DNA of 64,000 bases, taken from contig JACJNZ010000039.1 of assembly GCA_014695325.1 (NCBI GenBank), positions 372,001-436,000 on the forward strand, read 5' to 3'. Source of the DNA: Cyanobacteria bacterium FACHB-502. Its GTDB lineage: Bacteria; Cyanobacteriota; Cyanobacteriia; Elainellales; Elainellaceae. A program made the position numbers and the translations under genes. Shown one piece after another: positions 21,030 to 30,257 of this stretch (the first letter of the stretch is position 1; the number at the start of each line of letters is the position of its first letter). The notes beneath the pieces are model-generated. The model did not search any database. It was given only the letters and a program-made list of their open reading frames with translations, and had not been told where the DNA came from.

Positions 21030-22421
21030 TTAGCAAAAAGATTTAGAAGTTTGGGATTGCTCGATCGCCATGCAGCACGGCATTTCAACCCGAAACAGGG
21101 TGCCCTGACCCGATTCGCTCTCAACCGATAGGCTGCCCTGCATCAGCGTGATCAGCTGTTTAGAAATTGATAGCCCCAACCCTGTGCCCTGATAGCAACG
21201 GGACGTACTTTGATCAACCTGCCAAAATTCCTGAAAAATTTGCGCCTGGTGTTCGGGGGCAATGCCAATTCCGGTATCGCGCACACTAACTGCAATTCGT
21301 CCTTCGGGCAGTTCCAGTAGCTCGATCGTAATGCCGCCTTCGTGAGTGAATTTAATGGCATTAGAAATTAGATTAATCACTACTTGTCTCAGCCGCAGGC
21401 GATCGTTTACCACCATCACGTTTTCTGACGGCAGGATCAGGTTAAACGCCAGATTCTTTTGCGCTGCGAGAGATTGGAGTTCTGACGTCGTTGCTTGCAG
21501 CAGTTCAGTCAGGTCAAACTCTTCTAGGCAGAGCTGAAGCTGTTGTTCCTGCAGCTTAGAGAAATCGAGGATTTCTTCGACCAGCTGCAGCAGATGTCGG
21601 CTATTGCGCGTGATGCACTCGATCATCATCGTTGTTTGCGGATCGGGGGACTGGACAAATCGTTGCCGCAGCAGTTCAGAAAACCCCAAGATAGCCGTCA
21701 TCGGCGTGCGGAGCTCGTGGGAAACCGTCCGCATAAACTCGTCTTTGAGGCGATCGACTTCCCGGAGTTCCAGGTTTTGCATTTGCACTTCTTGCAGCCG
21801 TTTTTCGGACTGTTTTCGATCAGTGGCATCAATAATCAGCCAGCGAAGCGCGACCACCTGCTGACAGGAATTGCGAACGACATCAACCTGAATATCTGCA
21901 TGAAAGGAGTTTTTCTTCCAGGTCTCTAGCTCTAGCTCAAATGCCTGAGGTTGCAACAGGCTAGGGAGCTGATTCAGCAAGGTACGAAACGATCGATGCT
22001 GAAGCGACGGCACAAAAACAGTGAGCGGTTTCCCGACCAGGAAATGTTGTGGAATCTGAAGCAGCAATGCCGCAATTTGATTGGCTTCTCGCACTGTGCC
22101 GTACAGATCTGTCACCAGATAGGCAGCAGGCGTAAACTCAAAAAGAGTTTGATATCGCTGCCGTTCTGCCTGGACGACTTCCTGCGCTTGCAGCAGGAAG
22201 TCGTTTTGCTGGCGCAGCTCTTCCTGAGCCACCTGAAGTTCTTCCATTGCCGATCGCAATACTTCCAGGCATTCCAGAATTAGCGTGCGCTGCTGCAGAC
22301 TCTCGTTCTGTATTGCGTAGCTCAGCTCTTCGGTTCGCTGCTGCATGAAGTCAAGCTTCCGGTCGAATACAGATCTGTCAGCTCTATCAGCCTGTGATTC
22401 CGTCATACATTTAGCTTTCAA
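21030..22421 (-). CDS. PAS-domain sensor histidine kinase
   Basis: Two-component sensor kinase of 463 residues with no membrane segment, so probably cytoplasmic. Order: an N-terminal coiled coil (about 20-90), a PAS domain (about 90-205, FEFTPAAYLVTDLYG), HisKA with the phospho-acceptor His235 in VSHELRTPM, and an ATPase domain with N box (LISNAIKFTHEG), G1 (DTGIGI) and G2 (GTGLGLSISKQL). The start is ATG 22421 or ATG five codons later. No response regulator lies beside it, so its partner is unknown. The PAS pocket could bind a cofactor; no residue here identifies one. Confidence 0.92.
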   Translation of the reverse strand: MKAKCMTESQADRADRSVFDRKLDFMQQRTEELSYAIQNESLQQRTLILECLEVLRSAMEELQVAQEELRQQNDFLLQAQEVVQAERQRYQTLFEFTPAAYLVTDLYGTVREANQIAALLLQIPQHFLVGKPLTVFVPSLQHRSFRTLLNQLPSLLQPQAFELELETWKKNSFHADIQVDVVRNSCQQVVALRWLIIDATDRKQSEKRLQEVQMQNLELREVDRLKDEFMRTVSHELRTPMTAILGFSELLRQRFVQSPDPQTTMMIECITRNSRHLLQLVEEILDFSKLQEQQLQLCLEEFDLTELLQATTSELQSLAAQKNLAFNLILPSENVMVVNDRLRLRQVVINLISNAIKFTHEGGITIELLELPEGRIAVSVRDTGIGIAPEHQAQIFQEFWQVDQSTSRCYQGTGLGLSISKQLITLMQGSLSVESESGQGTLFRVEMPCCMAIEQSQTSKSFC

Positions 22422-23089
22422 AATCTTAATGAATTATAAAAAATGACCCTAAAGAAGGTTAAAACCAGCAGGGAGTTTCTACTCACCCTTAAACTCACTT
22501 ATCTAGGCTTGATGCAAATCTACAGAAAGGGATATTCCGCAAAAAGGCGGCAGAAACTTACCACCAAACTTTATCTCTGACCTTGTGCAACGAGTACAAA
22601 AGCAATAGTCCGGAAGCAATACAAAAGATAGTTATAAAACATCTTGTTTAAACAATGCTCAGAAAAGAACCTCCGAGCCTGGAGCAGGCAATAGAAGGGC
22701 GATCGTGTCCTTTAAGATTCTCGAAATAAATCTACGGCTAACAGCATTCTCTGTAGCCTTTTGTACAACTTTTCAGCCATTTCTAAACCTTCTCTAAAAG
22801 CTTTATTCAACGGATATTATTTTTTGTTGAATCACAATTGAGCAATCTGAATCGATCGCATCTTTACTGTTTTGACAGGGAAAAATATAGAACAACAAAT
22901 TTTTATTGCTTGAAACTATCTTGCCGAAGTTTATCCTCCTGATGAGCTGACAAAGTGCAAAAGGCTTGATCTCTATTGAGGCAGCCTGCAAAGATCCGTT
23001 GCTCACTGAGTCGCCAGCATGTTTTAGAGCTTGCTTTAGAGTTATTGTTTAGAGCGATGGGTTTTGTTGCTTAAACTTCAGTAAGGCAA
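22422..23089. other. Intergenic region, 668 bp, AT-rich
   Basis: Lies between the divergent histidine kinase and PPC-like genes. It is noticeably more AT-rich than its neighbours. The one longer frame (reverse, around 22803-23006) shows no family features. I see no tRNA, no hairpin terminator and no member of the repeat family. Confidence 0.35.
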
Positions 23090-23638
23090 ATGGTATTTTT
23101 CTCAAACAAACGGCTCTCTTTTGCTCCCCTCACGTCTGGTCACCCTGATGCGGCTTCGGCTAGAATTCCGGCGTCGAACCTAACTGCGGCTACGATCGAT
23201 CGAACTAACTTAATGGCAAGACGACAGCGCGCATCTGACCAGGGTGGAAATACCCTTGCAACTGCCACTGTGATTTCGACTCCGGGGAAAAAACGAATCG
23301 TGGACACGACGCGCCGCAACGATGTCGATTTGTTTAAGCTTGTGCTTACGACGACCAGCAATGTGCGTCTCAATCTCAGAAATCAATCGAGTGCTTCGAT
23401 GGTTGGCAGCGTTCTAGACAGCCAGGGACAAGTTCTGTCTTATCAAGGCAGCCCTCAGACCCTGACAATCGCCCCCGCTCGCCGCATTAATAGCCGCATC
23501 AATAATTTCTACAGCAATATTCAGCCCGGAACCTACTTTATTGAGGTCAGGACTCGCAGCCGGGCAGCCGCTCAGTACGAGCTAAAGCTCAATGTAATTG
23601 ATCCCGCTGCGCCTGTTGACTGCGGCTGTGGCTCCTGA
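23090..23638 (+). CDS. PPC (bacterial pre-peptidase C-terminal)-like domain protein
   Basis: A 182-residue protein made almost entirely of one beta-sandwich domain resembling the PPC family: GNTLATATVIS, then NDVDLFKLVL, LNLRNQSS, GSVLDSQGQVL and PGTYFIEVRTRS. PPC domains normally sit behind secreted peptidases; here there is no catalytic domain and no obvious signal peptide, only a Lys/Arg-containing N-terminus. The C-terminus ends in a cysteine-rich DCGCGS. Function is unknown; a calcium-bound or adhesin-like role is a guess. It converges on the GH8 gene, with a short duplicated TGTAGGGCTGATAAAT (23646-23675) between them. Confidence 0.75.
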   Translation: MVFFSNKRLSFAPLTSGHPDAASARIPASNLTAATIDRTNLMARRQRASDQGGNTLATATVISTPGKKRIVDTTRRNDVDLFKLVLTTTSNVRLNLRNQSSASMVGSVLDSQGQVLSYQGSPQTLTIAPARRINSRINNFYSNIQPGTYFIEVRTRSRAAAQYELKLNVIDPAAPVDCGCGS

Positions 23639-23685
23639 TGATTCATGTAGGGCTGATAAATGTAGGGCTGATAAATTCAGGTCGG

Positions 23686-24981
23686 CTAACGATCGTGCAG
23701 CCAGCTTGCTGCCACTTCTCGATTGGGAAATAGCCCAAACCAGGCAAGATTTTGCACATAGTAGGCAGAGTCATTGTCCCAGATGCCGTTTTGGTAAGTT
23801 GGCAGCAGCTTTTGCGATCGAATTTCATCTGCCATTGCTGGATCAATCAGCCGCATTGCTGGATAAAGCATGGCGTACTGGCTGGTTGCTTCGTACGACA
23901 CGATCGGATTGCCTGCCAGATCGATTCTTGCCGGAATTCGGCGGTTCGATTTCCACTGCTGCTGAAGCTGGCTCAAGTGCTGCCGCAGATATTCCCTGGC
24001 ACGGGGTTCCTCAAACCAGACGGCATCGAGTGCCATGCGCCACCAAACACGAAAGGCATCAAAGCTGTAGATTGATCGTAGATTAGACCCTTCCGCCACA
24101 GGTTCAAAAGCCCCAGTAGTCAGGTTTAGCACCACCCAATCGCTGGGCAGCTTTGCCGCTGAGAGGGCGGCTGAATCTTCTAAAAGCTGATAGCTGCTGT
24201 TGACCAGGCTCATCCAATCTCGCTCCGAGTCGACCTGAGCAAACATCCGAAACGCATAGGGCGCAGCATAGGACGGGTTGAGGATCACCTGATTAGGCTG
24301 GGGTTGAAAAGAGGCGATCGGTCCCGGCAGCAGATGGCGAGCTGTGCCACTACGTATCCCACCGGGCATCACAACGATCGTGGAATCGTTCCAAATGTCT
24401 TTGAGCTTGGCTTGCGCCAGTGTGAGATATTCTGGGCGGTTCCATCGACGCGCTGCCAAGATTAGAGCCGTAGCTGCATCAATATCGGCATCGCTGGCAA
24501 AATTGCCATCCAGAATGCCCCACTCGCCCTGGTCGTTTTGTCCCCATTTCCATGCCCAGAGGGAATCGCGCAGCTCGTTGCCGTCTCGTCGCTGAAGATT
24601 CTGCTCTGCCCAGCGCAGCGTTAGCGCAAACATTTCGGGATCATTGGCCAGCACCGATCGCAGCATGGCGTATGCCTGCCCTTCTGAAACGGTTCGATCG
24701 TTTGCTTCGCGATCAATCACGCGCCCATCTGCTTGAATGAATCGCTGCTTATAAGCCGTCCAGCTCTGGCGCAACAGTTCAGAAGTTGTGGGGGCAGTCC
24801 GCGATTGAACAAGTGCTGGATTTGCGGCGCTCAGTTCCAGTTCTCCCAGGGAGGCGATTACCCTTTCGGGGAACAGCGAAGCGATCGGTTGAGCATTGAC
24901 ACGCGAGTAGGCTGCGGCAACACCAATCGACGACAGGAGCGACAGCAAAGCCAGCGAAATCAGGAAGAGGAATTTCCACAT
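23686..24981 (-). CDS. Glycoside hydrolase family 8 (endoglucanase-type)
   Basis: Probable exported beta-glucan hydrolase of 431 residues. A hydrophobic signal or anchor (residues 4-24) leads the protein. GH8 features: catalytic acid Glu100 in VSEGQAYAM, the tryptophan-rich WAWKWG, and the family signature ASDADIDAATAL (about 162-173) with its Asp base region. Further aromatic motifs (VWWRMALDAVW) fit the alpha6/alpha6 barrel. In bacteria GH8 enzymes often trim cellulose made by BcsA-type synthases, but no synthase is nearby. Chitosanase or lichenase activity in this family cannot be excluded. Confidence 0.9.
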   Translation of the reverse strand: MWKFLFLISLALLSLLSSIGVAAAYSRVNAQPIASLFPERVIASLGELELSAANPALVQSRTAPTTSELLRQSWTAYKQRFIQADGRVIDREANDRTVSEGQAYAMLRSVLANDPEMFALTLRWAEQNLQRRDGNELRDSLWAWKWGQNDQGEWGILDGNFASDADIDAATALILAARRWNRPEYLTLAQAKLKDIWNDSTIVVMPGGIRSGTARHLLPGPIASFQPQPNQVILNPSYAAPYAFRMFAQVDSERDWMSLVNSSYQLLEDSAALSAAKLPSDWVVLNLTTGAFEPVAEGSNLRSIYSFDAFRVWWRMALDAVWFEEPRAREYLRQHLSQLQQQWKSNRRIPARIDLAGNPIVSYEATSQYAMLYPAMRLIDPAMADEIRSQKLLPTYQNGIWDNDSAYYVQNLAWFGLFPNREVAASWLHDR

Positions 24982-25227
24982 CGGGCAATATCTGAACGAC
25001 TGATTTGACTCTACTTCTAGAACTGACCAGATTTCTCTGATTAAGCAGGAAGAAATGAGTAAAGGTTCGGTGAAGATTCGCTACAATAAACCGTTATTTT
25101 CGGACTCCACTCTAGTCTCGATCGAGAATATTGCGGCTAGATTGATTGACGAAACAGTAAACAGGGTGTTGAGAAGGAGCTGACGTGTGAGGCTGAAGGT
25201 GTGGAGCTTAAAAGGGGGTCTGAAGCA

Positions 25228-26319
25228 ATGACGACGCGCCAAGGGACAAGGCAAATCTATTCTGTGTCTTCAGCCCAGATCGCTGCCCGTCGGCGCAAAC
25301 TGCGAAAGCAGCGACGCTGGCAGGTTATGCGGACAAGCTGGCAAGTGCTGATGGTGGGAGGTCTGACAGCTGGACTCGTTTGGGTCATCTCGCTGCCTGA
25401 CTGGATGCTCCGCAGTGCGGCTCAGGTCAAGATTGAAGGCAACCAATCGCTTGCGGCTGATACAATTCGAACCCTGCTGCCGCTTCAGTATCCGCAGTTT
25501 CTCCTGACGCTTAAGCCGCAGGCGATCGTTCACCAGCTAGAGTCTCAGGCTCCGATTGCTGAAGCGACTGTATCGCGCCGCTTGTTTCCTCCCGGCCTCA
25601 CGATCCGGATTCAAGAACGCAATCCGGTAGCGATGGTCTACGGCACTGCCACCGATTCAGCGATCAACCCAGCCGCAGGCTCAGCCACGAATGCAGTGAC
25701 CGATTCGGCTACGAATCCACTCAACTCAGAACTGAAGCCAACCGCATTTCTTGACGAGCGCGGAACGGTGATTCCCTACGAAAAATATATGGCTCTGCGC
25801 GGGTCGCGTCCTCTGCCAACCCTGAAAGTAATCGGCATTCAGCAAGATCAGCAGCGGCTCGACTGGGCATCTCTCTATCAGCAGGTGAGTCAGAGTCCGG
25901 TCAAAATCTTGGAAATCGACTGGCAAGAATCGGGTAACCTCGTCCTCCGAACGGAGATGGGAACCGTACATTTAGGGGCATACGGCGCACAGTTTGCCAA
26001 GCAGCTTCAAACGCTTGATCGGATGCGCTATCTGACTCAGAAGATTGAGGTGAGCGATATTGCTTTTATTGATCTGAGAAACCCAGATATGCCCCGAATT
26101 GAGACAACTCAAGTGGTTTCACCAATCCTCAGTGCAGCTGAAAACGTACCCGAGAACGCAGCCGAAAATGCAGAGGACGATCAATTCCAGCAAACGATCG
26201 AGCCATTGACCGAATCAATCGATGCCGTTTCAGGTGATGCAGCGTCAGGCGAAGCAATGCCATCAGAAAATCAATCAGACATCGGCACAACCGAGCCAGC
26301 GGGAGAAACAAATCTTTAG
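25228..26319 (+). CDS. ftsQ: Cell division protein FtsQ (POTRA domain)
   Basis: Bitopic divisome protein linking early and late division proteins. From ATG 25228 it has 363 residues: a basic cytoplasmic tail, one membrane helix (about 40-60, VLMVGGLTAGLVWVIS), a FtsQ-type POTRA domain (VKIEGNQSLAADTIRTLLP to LTIRIQERNPVAMVYG, cited in parts) and the beta domain with FLDERGTVIPYE. Between the two lies an unusual low-complexity insert (DSAINPAAGSATNAVTDSA and onward), and the C-terminal 70 residues are acidic. An upstream GTG at 25201 is in frame, but AGGGGG lies before the ATG. ftsZ follows 447 bp downstream, the usual cyanobacterial order. Confidence 0.93.
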   Translation: MTTRQGTRQIYSVSSAQIAARRRKLRKQRRWQVMRTSWQVLMVGGLTAGLVWVISLPDWMLRSAAQVKIEGNQSLAADTIRTLLPLQYPQFLLTLKPQAIVHQLESQAPIAEATVSRRLFPPGLTIRIQERNPVAMVYGTATDSAINPAAGSATNAVTDSATNPLNSELKPTAFLDERGTVIPYEKYMALRGSRPLPTLKVIGIQQDQQRLDWASLYQQVSQSPVKILEIDWQESGNLVLRTEMGTVHLGAYGAQFAKQLQTLDRMRYLTQKIEVSDIAFIDLRNPDMPRIETTQVVSPILSAAENVPENAAENAEDDQFQQTIEPLTESIDAVSGDAASGEAMPSENQSDIGTTEPAGETNL

Positions 26320-26766
26320 CAATGCTTTTTTAGCCGCAGCTAAAATTCACGCTTCACCAAACTGCTGAATTGACGCTTTATTAAACTGGAGAATCGAAAA
26401 TGAAAGCAACCTGTTTTGTAAGTTCAACCAGCGTTTTAAGCAGGCGAAAATACGATCGATCGAAACTGAAAGAAGACGGTTGCTGACTGAAACTATTCCA
26501 AACGAATCGAGCATCTTGGTGATTCGATTTCATAAATTAGTTTCACAAAAGTTAACTCAATGGTTCGACGCTTGCTTTCCAGGAATTCAGCGATTTCTCC
26601 TACAATTCTGCTAACAATGCAGAGCAAACCCGAATCAGGCAGCATAGACCAGGACAGTGCAGTGTAACCCCGAATTTAGATTTGGTTTTTCCTGCAACTT
26701 ACCCTATATTTATCTAGAGTCATCCTGCTTTATAAAGCCTTTGAATCCTACACTATCTAAATTCCG
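26320..26766. other. ftsQ-ftsZ intergenic region
   Basis: A 447 bp spacer, long for two division genes on the same strand, suggesting that ftsZ has its own promoters. One candidate is listed separately at 26682-26710. No coding frame or RNA was recognised. Confidence 0.4.
26682..26710 (+). promoter_or_regulatory. Candidate ftsZ promoter
   Basis: TTGGTT (26682-26687) and TATATT (26705-26710) are separated by exactly 17 bases, about 57 bp before the ftsZ ATG. The -10 matches the consensus in five of six positions, the -35 in only three. Confidence 0.4.
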
Positions 26767-28050
26767 ATGACATTTAATAGTAGATTAGAAAATACCCATA
26801 ACGACTCCCCTGATGCAAATCAGGGTAATTCCGCTTTGTCCATGAATTCAACTAACCCCTTTAGCTCAAACTCTGGGGTAAACTTGGGACAACGTGACGT
26901 CAAAGGCGCACTGGGAGAAGAAGCCAGGAGTGGAGAAATTGTGCCGAGTAGTGTAGCCAGAATTAAAGTCATTGGTGTAGGTGGTGGCGGCTGCAATGCC
27001 GTGAATCGGATGATTGCCAGCGGAGTTGCGGGCGTTGAATTTTGGACGGTGAATACCGATGCCCAGGCGTTGACTTATACGGCTTCTTCAAGCTGTCTGC
27101 AAATTGGGCAGAAGCTGACGCGAGGCTTGGGTGCAGGAGGAAATCCGGCGATCGGGCAAAAGGCAGCAGAAGAGTCTCGTGATGAGATCGCGGCTGCGCT
27201 GGAAAATGCGGATCTCGTCTTCATCACCGCAGGCATGGGTGGCGGCACGGGAACGGGAGCTGCGCCGATCGTGGCAGAGGTTGCCAAAGAAGTCGGTGCG
27301 CTGACGGTCGGAGTTGTAACCCGTCCTTTCACTTTTGAGGGCAAACGCCGCACTAATCAGGCAGACGAAGGCATTTCTGGACTGCAAACCCGCGTTGATA
27401 CGCTGATTATTATTCCGAACGACAAGCTGCTGACGGTCATCTCAGAGCAGACGCCTGTTCAGGAAGCATTCCGTGTGGCAGACGATATTCTGAGGCAAGG
27501 GGTGCAGGGTATCTCCGATATCATTACCATTCCTGGTCTGGTGAACGTGGACTTTGCCGACGTGCGGGCAGTGATGGCAGACGCAGGTTCTGCGCTGATG
27601 GGCATCGGGGTTGGTTCGGGCAAGTCCAGAGCTAGGGAAGCCGCCACCACCGCGATTTCTTCGCCACTGCTGGAATCGTCGATCGACGGAGCAAAGGGCG
27701 TAGTCTTCAATATCACAGGCGGTAGCGATCTCACCCTGCACGAAGTGAATGCGGCGGCTGAGATTATTTACGAAGCAGTAGACCCCAACGCCAATATTAT
27801 CTTTGGGGCAGTGTTAGACGATCGGCTTCAGGGCGAAGTGCGAATTACGGTGATCGCGACCGGATTTTCGACTGAACCTCAGCCCCAGCCTGCTCAAACC
27901 TCTAGAGTGTCTCCCTTAAAACGAACGCCTCCTGCCCCGCCAACGATGACCCCGCCTCCGCAGCCGCTTCCCCCGACTTCAGAGCCGCGCACCAAACCGG
28001 GACTCGATATTCCTGAATTTCTTCAGCGTCGCCGTCCACCCAAATATTAA
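26767..28050 (+). CDS. ftsZ: Cell division protein FtsZ
   Basis: Tubulin-like GTPase forming the division ring, 427 residues. The core has [13 protein letters not shown], the GTP-binding tubulin signature [18 protein letters not shown] and the T7-loop segment. A roughly 60-residue N-terminal extension precedes the core, as in other cyanobacteria, and the C-terminus holds a Pro-rich linker and a short conserved tail ([11 protein letters not shown]) that binds partner proteins. The ATG at 26767 gives the long form. The stop codon touches the start of the next gene. Confidence 0.98.
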   Translation: MTFNSRLENTHNDSPDANQGNSALSMNSTNPFSSNSGVNLGQRDVKGALGEEARSGEIVPSSVARIKVIGVGGGGCNAVNRMIASGVAGVEFWTVNTDAQALTYTASSSCLQIGQKLTRGLGAGGNPAIGQKAAEESRDEIAAALENADLVFITAGMGGGTGTGAAPIVAEVAKEVGALTVGVVTRPFTFEGKRRTNQADEGISGLQTRVDTLIIIPNDKLLTVISEQTPVQEAFRVADDILRQGVQGISDIITIPGLVNVDFADVRAVMADAGSALMGIGVGSGKSRAREAATTAISSPLLESSIDGAKGVVFNITGGSDLTLHEVNAAAEIIYEAVDPNANIIFGAVLDDRLQGEVRITVIATGFSTEPQPQPAQTSRVSPLKRTPPAPPTMTPPPQPLPPTSEPRTKPGLDIPEFLQRRRPPKY

Positions 28051-28974
28051 ATGGCTGTCCCGACGCGTCCTTCACCCTGGACAATCGGGCTGATTTTGAC
28101 GATCGGCGTGCTGTCGGTTTCTGCGTCGGCAGTTTTCATTCGGCTAGCATTGCAGGCAGCAGGCGTGTCAGGCGTGGGGTTTAGTTTGGTGCTAGCGGCA
28201 AGTCGGTTGACGATCGCCTCTCTCATCCTGGCTCCCACCTGGAGGAACTTTGCTGGCTTCAAGCTCTCGCCGCGCAGCTATAGCTTCTCGATCGCCGCAG
28301 GTGCATTTTTAGCAATTCATTTTGCCACCTGGATCGCGTCGCTGTCCTATACTTCGATCGCAGCTTCGGCAACGCTGGTGACGACCAATCCCGTGTGGGT
28401 TGCGCTGCTGTCCTGGCTCTGGCTGGGGGAAAAGCTAAACAAGCTGACGATCAGCGGAATTGCCGTGACGCTGCTAGGGGGCGGACTGGTTGCGCTGGGC
28501 GGAAATACCGCAATGGGCGCAGGCAGCAACCCGCTCTTGGGAAATGCACTGGCATTGATTGGCTCCTGGGCGGTCAGCCTTTACTTTTTGTTGGGACGAG
28601 AAGCACAGCAGCAGGGACTCTCGATCGGCAATCATCTCGTGCTCACTTACACAACAGCGGCTCTGCTCCTATTCCCTCTGCCGTTGCTGTTAGGTACAGG
28701 CTACACCGGGTATCCGATCGCCGTGTATGGTTATATTCTGCTAATTGCTTTATTTCCGCAGCTTATTGGACACAGCAGCCTGAATTGGGCAGTGTGCTGG
28801 GTATCGCCAACATTGGTGACGCTGACCATTTTGGCAGAACCTGTAGGGTCGAGTTTGCTGGGGGCGATCGTCTTTCAGGAGAATCCAGGTTTTGGGGTGC
28901 TCCTGGGAGCGATCGTGATTCTGAGCGGAGTTGCGATTGCTGCTTGGGGGTCGCGATCGGTTCAGGACCAGTAG
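28051..28974 (+). CDS. EamA/DMT family transporter
   Basis: Inner-membrane exporter-like protein of 307 residues with about ten hydrophobic helices in two EamA repeats (about 15-145 and 165-300). Typical motifs are SYTSIAASATLVTTNPVW at the end of helix 4 and AEPVGSSLLGAIVFQENPG near the end of helix 9, quoted in part. The substrate cannot be told from sequence. Its ATG directly follows the ftsZ TAA with no gap, so the two are likely translated from one mRNA, although a shared function is not implied. Confidence 0.9.
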   Translation: MAVPTRPSPWTIGLILTIGVLSVSASAVFIRLALQAAGVSGVGFSLVLAASRLTIASLILAPTWRNFAGFKLSPRSYSFSIAAGAFLAIHFATWIASLSYTSIAASATLVTTNPVWVALLSWLWLGEKLNKLTISGIAVTLLGGGLVALGGNTAMGAGSNPLLGNALALIGSWAVSLYFLLGREAQQQGLSIGNHLVLTYTTAALLLFPLPLLLGTGYTGYPIAVYGYILLIALFPQLIGHSSLNWAVCWVSPTLVTLTILAEPVGSSLLGAIVFQENPGFGVLLGAIVILSGVAIAAWGSRSVQDQ

Positions 28975-29088
28975 GATGCTAACGGCATGGGCTTCCTGCA
29001 TGCCCAAATTAAATCAGCGGTGGGATGGGCATCTGCTTTGGGCAAGTGAGGACACCCACCCCACTAATATTCCCCATTAATATTCAAT

Positions 29089-30093
29089 TCAATCGGCGGG
29101 ATGGCGGCGTTGATGCCAGTTCCAGGCATCACGGAGAATCTGGTGAATATCAGCGTGTTGGGGATGCCAGCCAAGGATTTCTTTTGCCTTGCCGCTACTG
29201 CCGATTAGAGCGGGGGGATCGCCGGGACGACGATCGCATTCCACGACTTTGATCTCTCGTCCGGTCACTTCTCTGGCAGCGTCGATCACCTGCTTCACCG
29301 AGAAACCGCTGCCGTTACCCAGATTAAATTTCGCACTCTCCTTGCCCTGCATCAGATATTCCAACCCCAGAACGTGCGCTGATGCCAGGTCTGTGACATG
29401 GATATAGTCACGAATGCAGGTTCCGTCGGGCGTGGGGTAGTCTGTGCCAAAGACGGAAATCGAATCGCGCTTGCCCAGAGCTGTCAGCAGCACCAGGGGA
29501 ATCAGGTGAGTTTCAGGCTGGTGATCTTCACCGAGCCGTCCTTCGGGATCGGCACCTGCGGCGTTGAAATAGCGAAAACAGACCGACTTCAGCCCATAAG
29601 CCACATCAAAATCCGCCAGAATGCGCTCGACCATCAGCTTCGTTGCCCCATAGGGATTGATCGGGTTTTGAGGATGATCTTCAGGAATCGGCACCGCAGT
29701 CGGAATGCCGTAGGTGGCGCAGGTTGAGGAAAACACAAACTTTTTGATATTGGCAGCGACCATTGCTTCTAGCAGCGTCAGCGTTCCAACCACGTTGTTT
29801 TGGTAATATTTCGCTGGATCGGTCACGGACTCACCCACGTAGGCATAGGCAGCAAAGTGCATCACGGCAGCAATGTCACGGCTAGCGAAAAGCTGATCCA
29901 TCAATGCCCGATCGCTTGTATCACCCACGATGAGTTCAACTTTCAGCACGTCTTCGACCAGTTCGCGATGCCCATAGACCAGGTTGTCGAGCACGACCAC
30001 GTTATAGCCTGCCTGCTGGAGTGCTAGCACTGCATGGGAGCCAATGTAGCCTGCGCCACCCGTTACTAAGATCGTTGGTTTTGCCTCAGACAC
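29089..30093 (-). CDS. galE: UDP-glucose 4-epimerase
   Basis: Interconverts UDP-glucose and UDP-galactose using bound NAD, in the cytoplasm, for polysaccharide and lipid headgroup precursors. The 334-residue extended SDR has the Rossmann motif GGAGYIGSHA, the catalytic serine/threonine region FSSTCATYG, the YGATKLMVE Tyr-Lys pair and the GalE substrate motifs RYFNAAGADP and NLGNGSGFSV. It is divergent from the cobB gene with about 165 bp between starts. Confidence 0.95.
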   Translation of the reverse strand: MSEAKPTILVTGGAGYIGSHAVLALQQAGYNVVVLDNLVYGHRELVEDVLKVELIVGDTSDRALMDQLFASRDIAAVMHFAAYAYVGESVTDPAKYYQNNVVGTLTLLEAMVAANIKKFVFSSTCATYGIPTAVPIPEDHPQNPINPYGATKLMVERILADFDVAYGLKSVCFRYFNAAGADPEGRLGEDHQPETHLIPLVLLTALGKRDSISVFGTDYPTPDGTCIRDYIHVTDLASAHVLGLEYLMQGKESAKFNLGNGSGFSVKQVIDAAREVTGREIKVVECDRRPGDPPALIGSSGKAKEILGWHPQHADIHQILRDAWNWHQRRHPAD

Positions 30094-30257
30094 GTGCCTT
30101 CCCTCCTGATAATTGCTTACATCACCATAGCGATTTTCGTCGATCGATCGCCTCTGCCGCTTGGGGTTTGATTAATTCTTTATCGAACTCTAAAGCAAGA
30201 GCGTTTGCTTTTTGGCAAGATGAAGGCGCACCTCATCAGGACAGATTAGGAAGAAGA

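Noticed and set aside
23640-23680. Duplicated TGTAGGGCTGATAAAT as a possible CRISPR or attachment site
   Set aside because: Only two copies, directly adjacent, with no spacer structure and no integrase or cas genes nearby.
30021-30257. Upstream extension of the cobB frame
   Set aside because: It overlaps the start of galE, carries no conserved residues, and a good ribosome site precedes the ATG at 30258.
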